Assembly: GCF_038594945.1 (NCBI RefSeq)
Contig: NZ_JBCFYD010000002.1
Span: 434,001-498,000, forward strand
Direction of reading: 5' to 3'
Origin: Fodinibius sp. Rm-B-1B1-1
GTDB taxonomy: Bacteria > Bacteroidota > Rhodothermia > Balneolales > Balneolaceae
Length of the DNA: 64,000 bases
Position numbers and translations under genes: made by a program
Part shown: positions 45,184 through 54,231 of the stretch, piece after piece
How positions within the stretch are numbered: position 1 is the stretch's first letter
Layout of the letters: each line of letters starts with the position of its first letter
The notes under the pieces: model-generated
Database searches by the model: none
What the model was told of the DNA's origin: nothing
The model's input: the letters and a program-made list of their open reading frames with translations, nothing else

Positions 45184-45308
45184 AGTGTATCAGTTCTTTT
45201 AAAGAAAATAATGATACAAAGATTTAGCTGTCTGTTGCAGGTATTTTTTTAATCATAATATCATTTATAAGTGTTTGTTTTTTATGTGTTTATTGCTATA
45301 TAGAAATA

Positions 45309-46088
45309 ATGTATAACAGAAGAACTATAGTATTTACGGCTTTTCTCTGTTTGCTGGTAGGTATTCAGTGTGCCTATTGTCAGCAGGATGCCCATCGCTT
45401 TTTACGCTGGACGGTAAACGATCCTGTTGATATGTTTTCCAATATTGGATCGAGGGAAGTATTAAGAGGGACCTCTGTGGGATTGGGGATAGCTGCCATT
45501 TCGTTGAGTGACGGTCCCTTGAGTACTAATATTCAAGATCAATATAAAGGGTCGCCAGTCTTGAATTTTACAAATCGATGGGGCGAATGGCCATTGGCGG
45601 TCTCTGTTTCGGCTGGAATTTTTGGGGCGTCATTACTGACTAAAAATTCAAAATTTCAGGATGTAGCGTTTACGTCTCTGCAGTCATTGGTGATGACCAA
45701 TCTTACTGTTAATGCCGGTAAGTTTTTGTTTGCCCGAAAGCGTCCCCACACAAATGAAGGCCCCTACGAGATGGAATTTGCAGAGCTTGGCCATACTTCT
45801 TTGCCTTCGGGGCATACGGCTACGGCCTTTGCTTTGGTAACGCCTTGGGTTATTTACTATCCCAACGTTTTTACTTATTCGATGATGGCCATACCTGTTG
45901 GGACGGCTATTGCCCGTGTCGCAAAAGGGCGTCACTGGCTAAGTGATGTGACTGCTGGAGCAGCTATCGGTTTTTCGATGGGTTACTATTTATCGAAAAA
46001 ACATTTAAATATTCAATCAAAACGTTTTGAAATCACCCCATCGGCCGGGTCCAATAGTGTAGCTCTCAGGGTTAACTTTTCATTTTGA
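45309..46088 (+). CDS. PAP2-family membrane phosphatase
   Basis: This 259-residue protein has a signal or membrane segment (IVFTAFLCLLVGIQCAYC) and the three PAP2 phosphatase motifs: KFLFARKRP, SLPSGHTATAF (catalytic His), and RVAKGRHWLSDVTAG. It likely dephosphorylates a lipid pyrophosphate or phosphatidic acid at the membrane. Undecaprenyl-pyrophosphate recycling is one option. The gene ends 11 nt from the convergent ABC-F gene. Confidence 0.9.
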   Translation: MYNRRTIVFTAFLCLLVGIQCAYCQQDAHRFLRWTVNDPVDMFSNIGSREVLRGTSVGLGIAAISLSDGPLSTNIQDQYKGSPVLNFTNRWGEWPLAVSVSAGIFGASLLTKNSKFQDVAFTSLQSLVMTNLTVNAGKFLFARKRPHTNEGPYEMEFAELGHTSLPSGHTATAFALVTPWVIYYPNVFTYSMMAIPVGTAIARVAKGRHWLSDVTAGAAIGFSMGYYLSKKHLNIQSKRFEITPSAGSNSVALRVNFSF

Positions 46089-46099
46089 TGGCAGTTTAT

Positions 46100-47992
46100 C
46101 TACGCTCGCTCGGCTAATTCAAACCAGCGTTCGGTATATTCTTCAATCTGCTGTTCCAGGGCAGCATATTCATCGGATTTTTCTCGAAGTTCCTCGTGAT
46201 CAAGCTCACCACTGTTAATTTCGGCTCCAAGTTTTTCCTTCTGTTTTTCAAGCTTATCTATTTTATTTCCCAGCTTTTTGTACTCTCTTCGCTCGTTGTA
46301 GCTTAAGCGTTCATCATAACTGTTATCCGATTTTTTCTGACCATTTGGAGATTTAGTAGCCTCAGGTGTCTCTTTAGTACGTTCTTTGGTTTCTTGTTCT
46401 TTTTTTAGCTCACGGTACTCTTCGTAAGTGCCATGATGATCGTGAATTTTGCCTTCCCCCTCAAAAACAAGGTAGTGTTCCACCAGCTTATCCATAAAAA
46501 AGCGATCGTGCGAAACGATGATCAGGCAGCCACCAAATCCCATTAAAAATTCTTCGAGTTTATTAAGTGTAAGCAGGTCGAGGTCGTTGGTTGGTTCGTC
46601 AAGGATCAGAAAGTTGGGATTTTCGAGCAGTACCATCATGAGGCTAAGCCGACGTTTTTCACCTCCGCTGAGGTTTTCAACCGGTGTATATTGCATCTCG
46701 GACGTAAACATAAAGTGCTTCAAAAATTGGGAGGCTGAAATCTTTGAGCCATCGGCCAGCTCAACTACTTTTCGAACACTTTCGATGATGTCAATAACAC
46801 GTTGCTCCTCATCAAAATTGAGTCCTTCCTGCCGGTAATGTCCAAAGGCGATGGTTTCGCCCACACGACGCTTGCCAGAATCAGGTTCTTCTTCACCGGT
46901 CAGTATTTTCAAAAAGGTACTTTTACCTACACCATTTTCTCCGATGATGCCGATGCGTTCGCCTTTCTGAAAATCGTAGTAAAAACTGTCAAGGATCTGC
47001 TCGTCGCCGTAACTTTTGGATACATTTAGTAGTTCCAGAATTTTGCCTCCCATCCGTTGCATATCCATTTGCAGGCGTAATTCGGGATCCTCGGGCCCTG
47101 TGTTGAGTTCATCTTCGAGTTCCTTGAAGTCATCAATACGTGATTTTGATTTGGTGGTCCGGGCTTTGGGCGATCGACGCATCCATTCCAGTTCTTGCTT
47201 GTATAGCTGGTTGGCTTTATGGGCGCGTTTTCGCTCAATTTCACGTCGCTCGGCGCGTTTCTGCAAAAAGTACTGATAGTTGCCTTGGTGATGGTACAAT
47301 TTGCCGTTTTCCAGCTCAATGATATGATCGCAAACCCGATCCAGGAAATAGCGGTCGTGCGTAACCATCAGCAGTGTTTTGTTGGTGGATTTGAGATAAT
47401 CCTCGAGCCACTCAATCATCTCAATATCAAGGTGGTTGGTAGGCTCATCCAAAATGAGCATATCGGGGTCGTCAAGTAGAACAAAAGCCAGAGCCACCCG
47501 CTTTCGCTGTCCACCGGAAAGAGTATCAATGGATTGATCAAGATCATGGATGTTCAATTTGCCCAAGATCTGTTCCATGCGCTGCTCGTAATCCCAGGCG
47601 TTGGCTGCATCCATTTTAGAGGCTGCCTTATCAAACGCTTGCTGCGTTTTTTCATTGTAATTATTGGCTTGGGCTTCAACGGCGCGCTCATATTCTTGAA
47701 TGAGGCGTACCATCTTATTGTTGCTTTGCGAAATATAGTCGCGGATCGACAGTTCTTTATCCAGATCGGGGTCTTGCTCAAGAAAACCGATACTTACATC
47801 GTTTTGGATCATCACTTTACCCTCATCAGGCGTTTCTTTGCCGGCCAATATTTTTAGTAAAGTAGATTTTCCGGTGCCGTTTTCGGCGATAAGGGCTGTT
47901 TTATCACCTTGGGATATTCCAAATGTAAGTTCTTCAAAAAGAACTTTATGGCCAAAGTTTTTGGATAGATTTTCAGTAGAAAGATACGTCAT
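46100..47992 (-). CDS. uup: ABC-F family ATPase (Uup type)
   Basis: This 630-residue soluble protein has two ABC ATPase domains and a C-terminal coiled coil. Motifs: first domain AENGTGKST, LSGGQRKR, LILDEPTNHLD; second domain GENGVGKST, LSGGEKRR, FLILDEPTNDLD. The linker between domains holds the helical Arg/Lys-rich arm (RAERREIERKRAHKANQ). The C-terminal coiled segment (about 555-628) is the Uup-type DNA-binding tail. ABC-F proteins act on ribosomes; Uup is tied to excision stability and ribosome function. No transmembrane partner exists, as expected. Confidence 0.93.
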   Translation of the reverse strand: MTYLSTENLSKNFGHKVLFEELTFGISQGDKTALIAENGTGKSTLLKILAGKETPDEGKVMIQNDVSIGFLEQDPDLDKELSIRDYISQSNNKMVRLIQEYERAVEAQANNYNEKTQQAFDKAASKMDAANAWDYEQRMEQILGKLNIHDLDQSIDTLSGGQRKRVALAFVLLDDPDMLILDEPTNHLDIEMIEWLEDYLKSTNKTLLMVTHDRYFLDRVCDHIIELENGKLYHHQGNYQYFLQKRAERREIERKRAHKANQLYKQELEWMRRSPKARTTKSKSRIDDFKELEDELNTGPEDPELRLQMDMQRMGGKILELLNVSKSYGDEQILDSFYYDFQKGERIGIIGENGVGKSTFLKILTGEEEPDSGKRRVGETIAFGHYRQEGLNFDEEQRVIDIIESVRKVVELADGSKISASQFLKHFMFTSEMQYTPVENLSGGEKRRLSLMMVLLENPNFLILDEPTNDLDLLTLNKLEEFLMGFGGCLIIVSHDRFFMDKLVEHYLVFEGEGKIHDHHGTYEEYRELKKEQETKERTKETPEATKSPNGQKKSDNSYDERLSYNERREYKKLGNKIDKLEKQKEKLGAEINSGELDHEELREKSDEYAALEQQIEEYTERWFELAERA

Positions 47993-48116
47993 TGATAATA
48001 GGTAGAGTCGAGTGCATTACTTCAAAAATGGTTTGCTAAAATAAGGAACCCAACTACCACATAGAAATGTTGATCATGGCAAATGTTATATATGAATTTA
48101 GAATTTTGATTTGTGC

Positions 48117-48148
48117 TCTCCGTTAAAATCCCGATTTTCGGAGAGCTA
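48117..48148 (+). promoter_or_regulatory. Hairpin in the adenosine deaminase leader
   Basis: GCTCTCCG and CGGAGAGC form 8-bp arms, with inner AAAAT/ATTTT pairing, 26 nt upstream of the add start. It could be a weak terminator, an attenuator or an mRNA-stabilising element. No T-run follows, though the next bases are A/T-rich. Confidence 0.35.
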
Positions 48149-48174
48149 TTTTAATTTACAACAAATTTCGCACT

Positions 48175-49170
48175 ATGGATTTTTCAGCCCTTCCTAAAGT
48201 GGAGCTCCATCTACATCTGGACTGTTCACTCAGTTTTGATGTTGTTCAGCAACTTAATTCCAAAATAAGCAGGGAAGAGTACCGTAGCCGCTTTGTTGCT
48301 CCCGATAAATGTCGCGATCTGGCAGATTATATTCGACGATCAGAAAATGCTGTTTCCTTAATGCAGGATGAAGAATCTTTGCGGCTTGTTGTTGGGGATC
48401 TCTTTAATCAGCTTGAAGCGGATAACATTATCTATGTTGAAATTCGTTTTGCACCACTTTTACATATACAAGAAGATCTTACTGCAGAACAAGTTGTAAA
48501 TACTGTTAATGAGGCGGTAGAAGAGCAGGTGGAAACTACTGGTATTGAAGGGGGGATAATATTGTGTACGCTCCGTCACTATTCGGAGGAGCAAAGTATG
48601 CGTACGGTACAACTGGTTGAGGAATTTGCTGATTCCAGCAGGGTAGTGGGATTTGATATTGCTGCTGATGAGGCAGGATTCCCGATTGATGAACACGTTT
48701 CGGCGTTTGAGTATGCAAATGCAAAGGGATTAAATTGCACCGCTCATGCCGGAGAAGCTTGTGGGGCAGAAAGTGTGTGGGAAACCCTGGAGCAGTTTAA
48801 GCCGTCGCGCATTGGTCACGGTGTGCGGAGTGTCGAGGACCCGGAGCTAATGGAATATTTAAACGAGCACGATATCCATTTGGAAGTTTGTCCTACAAGT
48901 AATGTACAAACGAATGTTTTTGAAACGATTGAAGATCATTCTATAAATACACTTTCTAATAATGGTATCTCGCTGAGCGTAAATACTGATACGAGAACGA
49001 TTTCAGATGTGACGTTGGATAGCGAATACCAATTGTTGGAACAGGTTTTTGATTGGGATAAGGAGCGATTTTTGGATGCTAATTTGGAGGCTATTGATCA
49101 CGCTTTTACGAATGAGCCAACAAAAGAAAAGCTCCGCAGAACAATCTGCGAAGCTTATCTGAATAATTAA
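48175..49170 (+). CDS. add: Adenosine deaminase
   Basis: This 331-residue zinc enzyme hydrolyses adenosine to inosine. Metal ligands are in PKVELHLHLD, HAGEACGAE (His and catalytic Glu) and SVNTDTRTISDVTL (Asp). A conserved RIGHGVRS block is present. The usual LHLDG is LHLDC here, and the final motif is NTDTR rather than NTDDP; both occur in some bacterial members. The length is normal. It fits nucleoside salvage with deoB. The gene stands alone on the plus strand. Confidence 0.92.
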   Translation: MDFSALPKVELHLHLDCSLSFDVVQQLNSKISREEYRSRFVAPDKCRDLADYIRRSENAVSLMQDEESLRLVVGDLFNQLEADNIIYVEIRFAPLLHIQEDLTAEQVVNTVNEAVEEQVETTGIEGGIILCTLRHYSEEQSMRTVQLVEEFADSSRVVGFDIAADEAGFPIDEHVSAFEYANAKGLNCTAHAGEACGAESVWETLEQFKPSRIGHGVRSVEDPELMEYLNEHDIHLEVCPTSNVQTNVFETIEDHSINTLSNNGISLSVNTDTRTISDVTLDSEYQLLEQVFDWDKERFLDANLEAIDHAFTNEPTKEKLRRTICEAYLNN

Positions 49171-49185
49171 AAATAGGATTTAAGA

Positions 49186-49249
49186 CCCTCAGGATTTTAC
49201 AACAATTCAGAGTCTACATAAAAGATTCAATAGTTTTAACTCCTGAGGG
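49186..49249. other. Long-loop inverted repeat between convergent genes
   Basis: CCCTCAGGA (49186-49194) and TCCTGAGGG (49241-49249) are perfect 9-bp complements with a 46-nt loop, in the gap between add and the amidohydrolase. It may act as a bidirectional terminator or be chance. Confidence 0.35.
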
Positions 49250-49261
49250 ATTGAGATATCT

Positions 49262-50473
49262 CTATTCCTTTTCCTTTACGACTTTTCCATCCACAATTAC
49301 TGAACTAATATGCGTTGTGTATTCCAGGGGATCGCCATCAAAAAGTACAAGATCGGCATCTTTACCCTCAGCCAATGAGCCTACCCGGTTATCGATACCC
49401 AGAATTTCGGACGGTGCTTTGGTAAGGGCATATAGAGCTCTTTCGCGATCTAAACCGTAGGCGGTAGCAATGGCTGCTTCATAGAGAATGATTCTCGTTT
49501 TGGGTACGTAGCCCTCAAATCCGCTTTGAAAAGCAAAAGGGATATCGGCTTCAGCAAGTTTAGAGGCCGTGGTGAAGCTGGCATTTTGTGTTGCCCCATA
49601 CGTACGGACCATCGTAGGATGAATAATAACCGGCACATCGGCTTTTTTAATTTCATCGATCAGCTGATATGCTTCTGCAGCACCATCAAGAATAAGATCA
49701 AAGCCAAACTCTTCTTGAAGTCGCAGGGCGTTCATGATATCAGTAGAACGCTGGGCGGTAATCAATGCTTTAAGTTCGCCTTCAAGAACATCTGCCAGTG
49801 CTTCCATTTCAAGGTTTTTGGATGGACGTTTCTCGGGATCGTCAGCATTGCGTTTTTCAAGATAATCTTGAGCATCAATAAACTTTTGACGGAGCATCGC
49901 AATCCCTTTTGCATCGGTACCGGGACTGCTAAAATTGCGTTCAACCGAAGGGCCTAATGTAAAGGCTACGGTCGTAGCCGATTCCACCAATGCTTCGTCA
50001 ACGGTATTATAGGGCGTTTTGGCAATCATCGTTTGCCCGCTTGCCAGTGCTCCCGGGCCATGGCCGGTATGGGTTGTTGTTACTCCTTTATTAAGCACAA
50101 ACTTGACGAGTTCTTCACGTGCATTGTAGGCATCAAAAGCTCGTAATTGTGGTTGGATGGGGCTGGAGGTTTCCAACTGGTTTTGGTCATCATCACGGTT
50201 ATAGATACCGGCCAGGCCTACAACGCTGTGGGCATCTACCAATCCCGGGGTTACAACAGATGCTTGATGGGTTTCATAAGCAGATGGGATATCTACTTCA
50301 GAAGCTGAACCAACAGCCTCAATTTTGTCATTATTGATGAGCACCACTCCATTTACAATTTTATCGCCTTCCATTGTATAAAGAGTGTCAGCCTGCACTG
50401 CTATCTGGGCATTGGCTAACGTGCCGAATCCAAAAAGGATGGCAAAAAGAAAAAGTGTTATTCGGTTTTTCAT
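49262..50473 (-). CDS. Exported amidohydrolase-like protein, probably lacking metal ligands
   Basis: This 403-residue secreted protein (signal peptide with NAQ cleavage site at about 21-23) has the fold of imidazolonepropionase-like amidohydrolases, with GLVDAHSVVGLAG at about 78-88 and a C-terminal GSLAEGKDADLVLFDGDP block. The usual HxH after the first strand is HSV (His82, Val84). In the positions where its neighbour has FHTHRH, LHHVSE and HTDAS it has ITAQRS, LDGAAE and FQSGFE. A hydrolytic metal site is therefore doubtful. It may be a non-catalytic partner of the upstream amidohydrolase, 62 nt away. Confidence 0.86.
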   Translation of the reverse strand: MKNRITLFLFAILFGFGTLANAQIAVQADTLYTMEGDKIVNGVVLINNDKIEAVGSASEVDIPSAYETHQASVVTPGLVDAHSVVGLAGIYNRDDDQNQLETSSPIQPQLRAFDAYNAREELVKFVLNKGVTTTHTGHGPGALASGQTMIAKTPYNTVDEALVESATTVAFTLGPSVERNFSSPGTDAKGIAMLRQKFIDAQDYLEKRNADDPEKRPSKNLEMEALADVLEGELKALITAQRSTDIMNALRLQEEFGFDLILDGAAEAYQLIDEIKKADVPVIIHPTMVRTYGATQNASFTTASKLAEADIPFAFQSGFEGYVPKTRIILYEAAIATAYGLDRERALYALTKAPSEILGIDNRVGSLAEGKDADLVLFDGDPLEYTTHISSVIVDGKVVKEKE

Positions 50474-50503
50474 AATGCTAAAAATTTAAAACTTAAATTC
50501 TTT

Positions 50504-50520
50504 TTACGTTCTAAACGTAA
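50504..50520 (-). promoter_or_regulatory. Dyad between the two amidohydrolase genes
   Basis: TTACGTT and AACGTAA flank CTA, giving a perfect 17-bp dyad, 31 nt upstream of the second gene. It may be an operator, or a weak hairpin separating the two genes. Confidence 0.35.
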
Positions 50521-50535
50521 GTTTGGGGTTATGCC

Positions 50536-51828
50536 TTAGTCACCAAAGTGATGGTTGTGGGCTGCGCCGTCAAATACTTTGAATCCTCCGGTAGAGTATT
50601 TACGATCTCGGGGATTCGCGTAATCAAACTGCTTGATGCCTTCTACCCACGTCTGTTGTACACGCGTGTAAACGCTAAGCGGATCACCCGTTAGTACCAC
50701 AAAGTCGGCATCTTTGCCCGGCTCTAAGGTGCCTACGCGATCTTGTAGATCCATCATTTTAGCATTTTCGATGGTTAGCGCTTTAAGAGCTGCATTGCGA
50801 CTCATTCCTGCCCGTACTCCAAAAGCACCTGATCGCAGAAATAATCGGGTATCAGTAATAGATGCATCGGTATGGTATCCCACCGTCACGCCAGCCTCTT
50901 CTAATATGGCACCGTTTTCGTATTTAATATCAGAGGCCTCTGGTTTTCCACCCGGCGAATCTAACACAATTATAGAAGCCATAGCATCCGATTTAGCAAT
51001 TTCATCAGCAACTTTCCAGGCTTCGCTCACGTGATGGAGTACTAATCGAAAATCAAATTCTTCTGACAGTCGAATGGCAGTTAAAATATCGTAATGGCGG
51101 TGCGTATGGAAGTGTACAATCCGTTCACCATTTAATACTTCTACCAAGGCTTCCATACCCACATCACGTTTAGGCATCTTATCGGGATCACCATCAGCTT
51201 CTTCAACCTGTCCTTTATAATCTTGGGCCTTGTTGAATAGTTCGCGAACCATGGAAGCAGATTTTGCACGCGTACCGGGGAAGGGAGCACTGCCAATGGA
51301 GTTTGTCCCATTAGCCATTTTGAGTCCACCAGCAATACCTTCTTCGGGGTCTACGACCAGCATTTCTTCAATCTTATCTGCATTACGGAGTTTTAGGTAG
51401 GCCGTCTGACCACTCATAAGATGACCCGATCCCGGCATTACATTAACGGTCGTTACGCCGCCGGCCAGCGCTTTTTTAAAGGTTTCGCTGTGGGGATCAA
51501 TGCTGTCTATTATGCGTGCATCAGGATGTAGGGCAGAGGAGCGATCTCCGCCATCGCCGTCACCAATATGTGAATGGGAGTCGACGAGTCCGGGCATAAT
51601 CACTTTACCGCTCACATCGAATTTACGCGCATTAGATGGAATGTCAACTTCACCCTCAGTACCTACATCGAGAACTTTATCTCCTTGAATAACTAATACA
51701 CCATTTTCAATAGGTTCCCCTTCAATAGGGATAATTTTAGCTCCTGTAAAAACTTTAGTTTGCTGAGCTGCTACTGCCATCGGAATACAAAAGACGATGA
51801 GCAGCACAATTTGAATAAATCGTTTCAT
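50536..51828 (-). CDS. Exported metal-dependent amidohydrolase
   Basis: This 430-residue secreted enzyme has a signal peptide (IVLLIVFCIPMAVAAQ) and an amidohydrolase fold. Metal and active-site motifs are complete: LVDSHSHIG with His85 and His87, IVHFHTHRHYD, LVLHHVSEA, and GYHTDAS with the Asp. The C-terminus carries VGTLEPGKDADFVVLTGDP. Related enzymes act on cyclic amides or small peptides; the substrate here is unknown. It is the first of the tandem pair on the minus strand. Confidence 0.92.
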   Translation of the reverse strand: MKRFIQIVLLIVFCIPMAVAAQQTKVFTGAKIIPIEGEPIENGVLVIQGDKVLDVGTEGEVDIPSNARKFDVSGKVIMPGLVDSHSHIGDGDGGDRSSALHPDARIIDSIDPHSETFKKALAGGVTTVNVMPGSGHLMSGQTAYLKLRNADKIEEMLVVDPEEGIAGGLKMANGTNSIGSAPFPGTRAKSASMVRELFNKAQDYKGQVEEADGDPDKMPKRDVGMEALVEVLNGERIVHFHTHRHYDILTAIRLSEEFDFRLVLHHVSEAWKVADEIAKSDAMASIIVLDSPGGKPEASDIKYENGAILEEAGVTVGYHTDASITDTRLFLRSGAFGVRAGMSRNAALKALTIENAKMMDLQDRVGTLEPGKDADFVVLTGDPLSVYTRVQQTWVEGIKQFDYANPRDRKYSTGGFKVFDGAAHNHHFGD

Positions 51829-51994
51829 AAATTGTCCCTGATTTTTGTTTATGATATTTTTGCGTTTTCGAAAAGTTGATTATGCTAATTAGCACTGTGT
51901 ATGGCAAATGCTGTGAGGTTTGATTTTCAAGCTTTTACATACCATGGCATTATATAGGTGATGCACCGTCATTATTCAAATCAAATAATATTAT

Positions 51995-52993
51995 ATGTCT
52001 TACCGATTGCCCCCATCTGTACAAACAACCGAAGGCAATGAACGTCAGGTGGGTCTCGAAATTGAATTTGCCGGTATAGAGCCCGATGAAACCGCTAAAA
52101 TTATTACAGAACTTTATGGAGGGGAAATAAAAAAAGAGCATCGCTATAGTATTGAAGTGGTAGATACTTCGCTGGGAAACTTTCGAGTGGAGTTAGATGC
52201 TCGCATTCTTCGTCGGATGGCTCAGGAAAATATTTTTGATAAGCTGGGTATTGAGCTGGAGGAAGATAATTTTCGTAAATCAATTGAAGATATTGTTGAC
52301 AAACTGGCTCGAACGGTTGTACCGCTCGAAATTGTAATGCCCCCAATACCGATTTCGGAGCTTGATACATTGGAACAATTGCGCCAGGCGTTGCAAAAAA
52401 ATAAGGCAGAGGGGACCCATGCGTCGATGATACACGCTTTTGGGATGCATTTAAATATTGAAGCTCCGGATCTTTCTGTAGATACGTTATTGCGATATCT
52501 GCGGAGCTTTGTGATTCTTTATCCCTGGCTTGTGAAGGTTTTAAATATTGATATGACGCGGCGTATTTCTCCTTTTGTAGATCCGTTTCCGGAAAAGTAT
52601 GTACGTAAAATTTTGTCGCCTGATTATTCTCCTGATAAAGATAAACTTATTGAGGATTATATTGCGGTTAATCCCACCCGGAATCGTCCCGTAGATATGA
52701 TGCCCATTTTTGGCATGCTGAATAAGGATTTGATAGCCCCGGTTATGGAGGGTGAAAAGAATGATCCGCGTCCTACTTTTCATTACCGGTTGCCTAATAG
52801 CAGGATTGATGACTCCAATTGGCGATTTGAGCTGGAGTGGGACCATTGGCTGGTTGTTGAAGAACTTGCTGAGAACGATGAAATGCTTGATAAATTAAGT
52901 CGGTTATATCTACTGCGTAGAAAACAAACGGTTATTTCGTTTCGGAAGGAGTGGGCTGATACTATAGAAATTTTATTGGATATTGATGAGTAA
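51995..52993 (+). CDS. Amidoligase-family protein
   Basis: This 332-residue protein belongs to the Amidoligase_2 family, related to glutamine synthetase-like ATP-dependent ligases. The conserved start is QVGLEIEFAGI (first metal-binding Glu strand), followed by FRVELDARI, MHLNIEAPDLS and FELEWDHWLVVEEL. The family is predicted to form amide bonds, for example on peptides, amino acids or cell-wall parts; this is established only as prediction. Its stop overlaps the next gene by 8 nt, so the two are translationally coupled. Confidence 0.88.
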   Translation: MSYRLPPSVQTTEGNERQVGLEIEFAGIEPDETAKIITELYGGEIKKEHRYSIEVVDTSLGNFRVELDARILRRMAQENIFDKLGIELEEDNFRKSIEDIVDKLARTVVPLEIVMPPIPISELDTLEQLRQALQKNKAEGTHASMIHAFGMHLNIEAPDLSVDTLLRYLRSFVILYPWLVKVLNIDMTRRISPFVDPFPEKYVRKILSPDYSPDKDKLIEDYIAVNPTRNRPVDMMPIFGMLNKDLIAPVMEGEKNDPRPTFHYRLPNSRIDDSNWRFELEWDHWLVVEELAENDEMLDKLSRLYLLRRKQTVISFRKEWADTIEILLDIDE

Positions 52994-53777
52994 AGGCAGG
53001 CCAAATATTGGAGTGACAGGACCGGATAAGGGAGGACGTGCGGCTTGGTTATTTACCTGGTTTGCTGTGTTTCTACAAGGGGGGAGGGCAATCCGTATTC
53101 ATCCCCAAAAGGGATTGCCTGAGGAAGATATTCATGGGCTTATTATTGGTGGGGGAGCAGATATCAACCCAGAAAGGTATGGGCACGAAGAACTACAGGA
53201 TTTGTTTTCAAAGGATGAAAAAGTTTCCAGTATTCGGATCTTTTTTTATTACCTGCTTACTATTGTTTTTTTTCCGTTTATTTATCTGCTTAGAAAGATT
53301 TTTTCTACGGCCGAGGCGGGAGTAGATAAAGATCGCGATGAAATGGAATTTGCGTTAGTGGAAGAGGCGGTAGAAAAAAATATTCCTATTTTGGGAATTT
53401 GCCGTGGTGCGCAGCTTATGAATATCTATTTCGGAGGGACACTTCATCAGGATATTGCGAACTATTATACCGAGGTGCCGCGAGTGAAAAGCGTTTGGCC
53501 CAAGAAGATGGTGGAAGTGGAGGCTGGCAGTAAGCTTCGTGATATTCTGACTTTTGAGAAGGTATGGGTGAATGCGCTCCATCATCAGGCGGTGGATGCT
53601 TTAGGAAATAAGCTGAAAGTGGCTGCCCAAGAAGAAAATGGTATTATTCAAGCTATTGAACATCAAGAAAAAAGTTATGTGCTGGGGGTGCAATGGCATC
53701 CAGAATATTTACCTCAAATTCCGGCACAGCGCCGTATTTTTGCAAGGTTGGTGCAAGAAGCCTCTAAAATGAGCTAA
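52986..53777 (+). CDS. Class I amidotransferase/peptidase C26 with membrane insertion
   Basis: This protein of about 263 residues has a peptidase C26/GATase-I fold: LIIGGGADINPE, nucleophile Cys139 in GICRGAQLMN, and catalytic His238/Glu240 in GVQWHPEY. Gamma-glutamyl hydrolases and glutaminases use this triad. Residues 84-106 (IRIFFYYLLTIVFFPFIYLLRKI) form a strong hydrophobic stretch inserted between the early and nucleophile strands, so the enzyme is probably membrane-anchored. ATG at 52986 is used; a TTG one codon earlier also fits. It probably supplies or removes amide groups together with the amidoligase. Confidence 0.88.
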   Translation: MSKGRPNIGVTGPDKGGRAAWLFTWFAVFLQGGRAIRIHPQKGLPEEDIHGLIIGGGADINPERYGHEELQDLFSKDEKVSSIRIFFYYLLTIVFFPFIYLLRKIFSTAEAGVDKDRDEMEFALVEEAVEKNIPILGICRGAQLMNIYFGGTLHQDIANYYTEVPRVKSVWPKKMVEVEAGSKLRDILTFEKVWVNALHHQAVDALGNKLKVAAQEENGIIQAIEHQEKSYVLGVQWHPEYLPQIPAQRRIFARLVQEASKMS

Positions 53778-53781
53778 AAAA

Positions 53782-53809
53782 ACAGGGATTCGCCGAAGCA
53801 AATCCCTGT
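53782..53809 (-). terminator. Intrinsic terminator after the Dabb gene
   Basis: ACAGGGATT and AATCCCTGT form 9-bp arms; on the minus strand seven T follow. It also lies just after the plus-strand amidotransferase stop and may serve both directions. Confidence 0.88.
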
Positions 53810-53838
53810 GAGGTATAATAATATGTCATAGTTGGAGA

Positions 53839-54159
53839 TTAGGTGTCCATCTTATAATCTACAAAGTGGCGCTCTTCGATAACAGAGTTAATGAATTTGA
53901 CTGCTTTTTTGTGATGGTCATTTCGGGTGTACATGGTGTAGTCGAGCTCACTTTCAAAATCCGAGATGAGAACTACATCGTAGGGTGAACCAGCTTCGTC
54001 GTCATTGTCAGACATATTAATCCCTACCTCAACGTTTTTTATTTCATCGATATTTACTTTTAGTCCCTCCAGGATAAGTTTCATCTTTTCAGCATTTTTC
54101 TCCTTGGTGGCACCTTCTGCTTCTTCCTTTAATTTCCACATTACTACGTGACGAATCAT
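53839..54159 (-). CDS. Dabb-family (stress-responsive alpha-beta barrel) protein
   Basis: This 106-residue protein is a single Dabb/ferredoxin-like domain: IRHVVMWKLKEEAEG at the start and VKFINSVIEERHFVDYK at the end. Such proteins are small dimeric barrels with no common reaction known. The start has a clear Shine-Dalgarno box (GAGGAG). It lies downstream of the HU-LysM gene on the same strand (72-nt gap). Confidence 0.92.
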   Translation of the reverse strand: MIRHVVMWKLKEEAEGATKEKNAEKMKLILEGLKVNIDEIKNVEVGINMSDNDDEAGSPYDVVLISDFESELDYTMYTRNDHHKKAVKFINSVIEERHFVDYKMDT

Positions 54160-54231
54160 ATATATTCTCCTCTGGTGTGCTTTTATTACAAATTTTTATT
54201 TATATCATTTTGAGTTATGTCAATCAGACCG

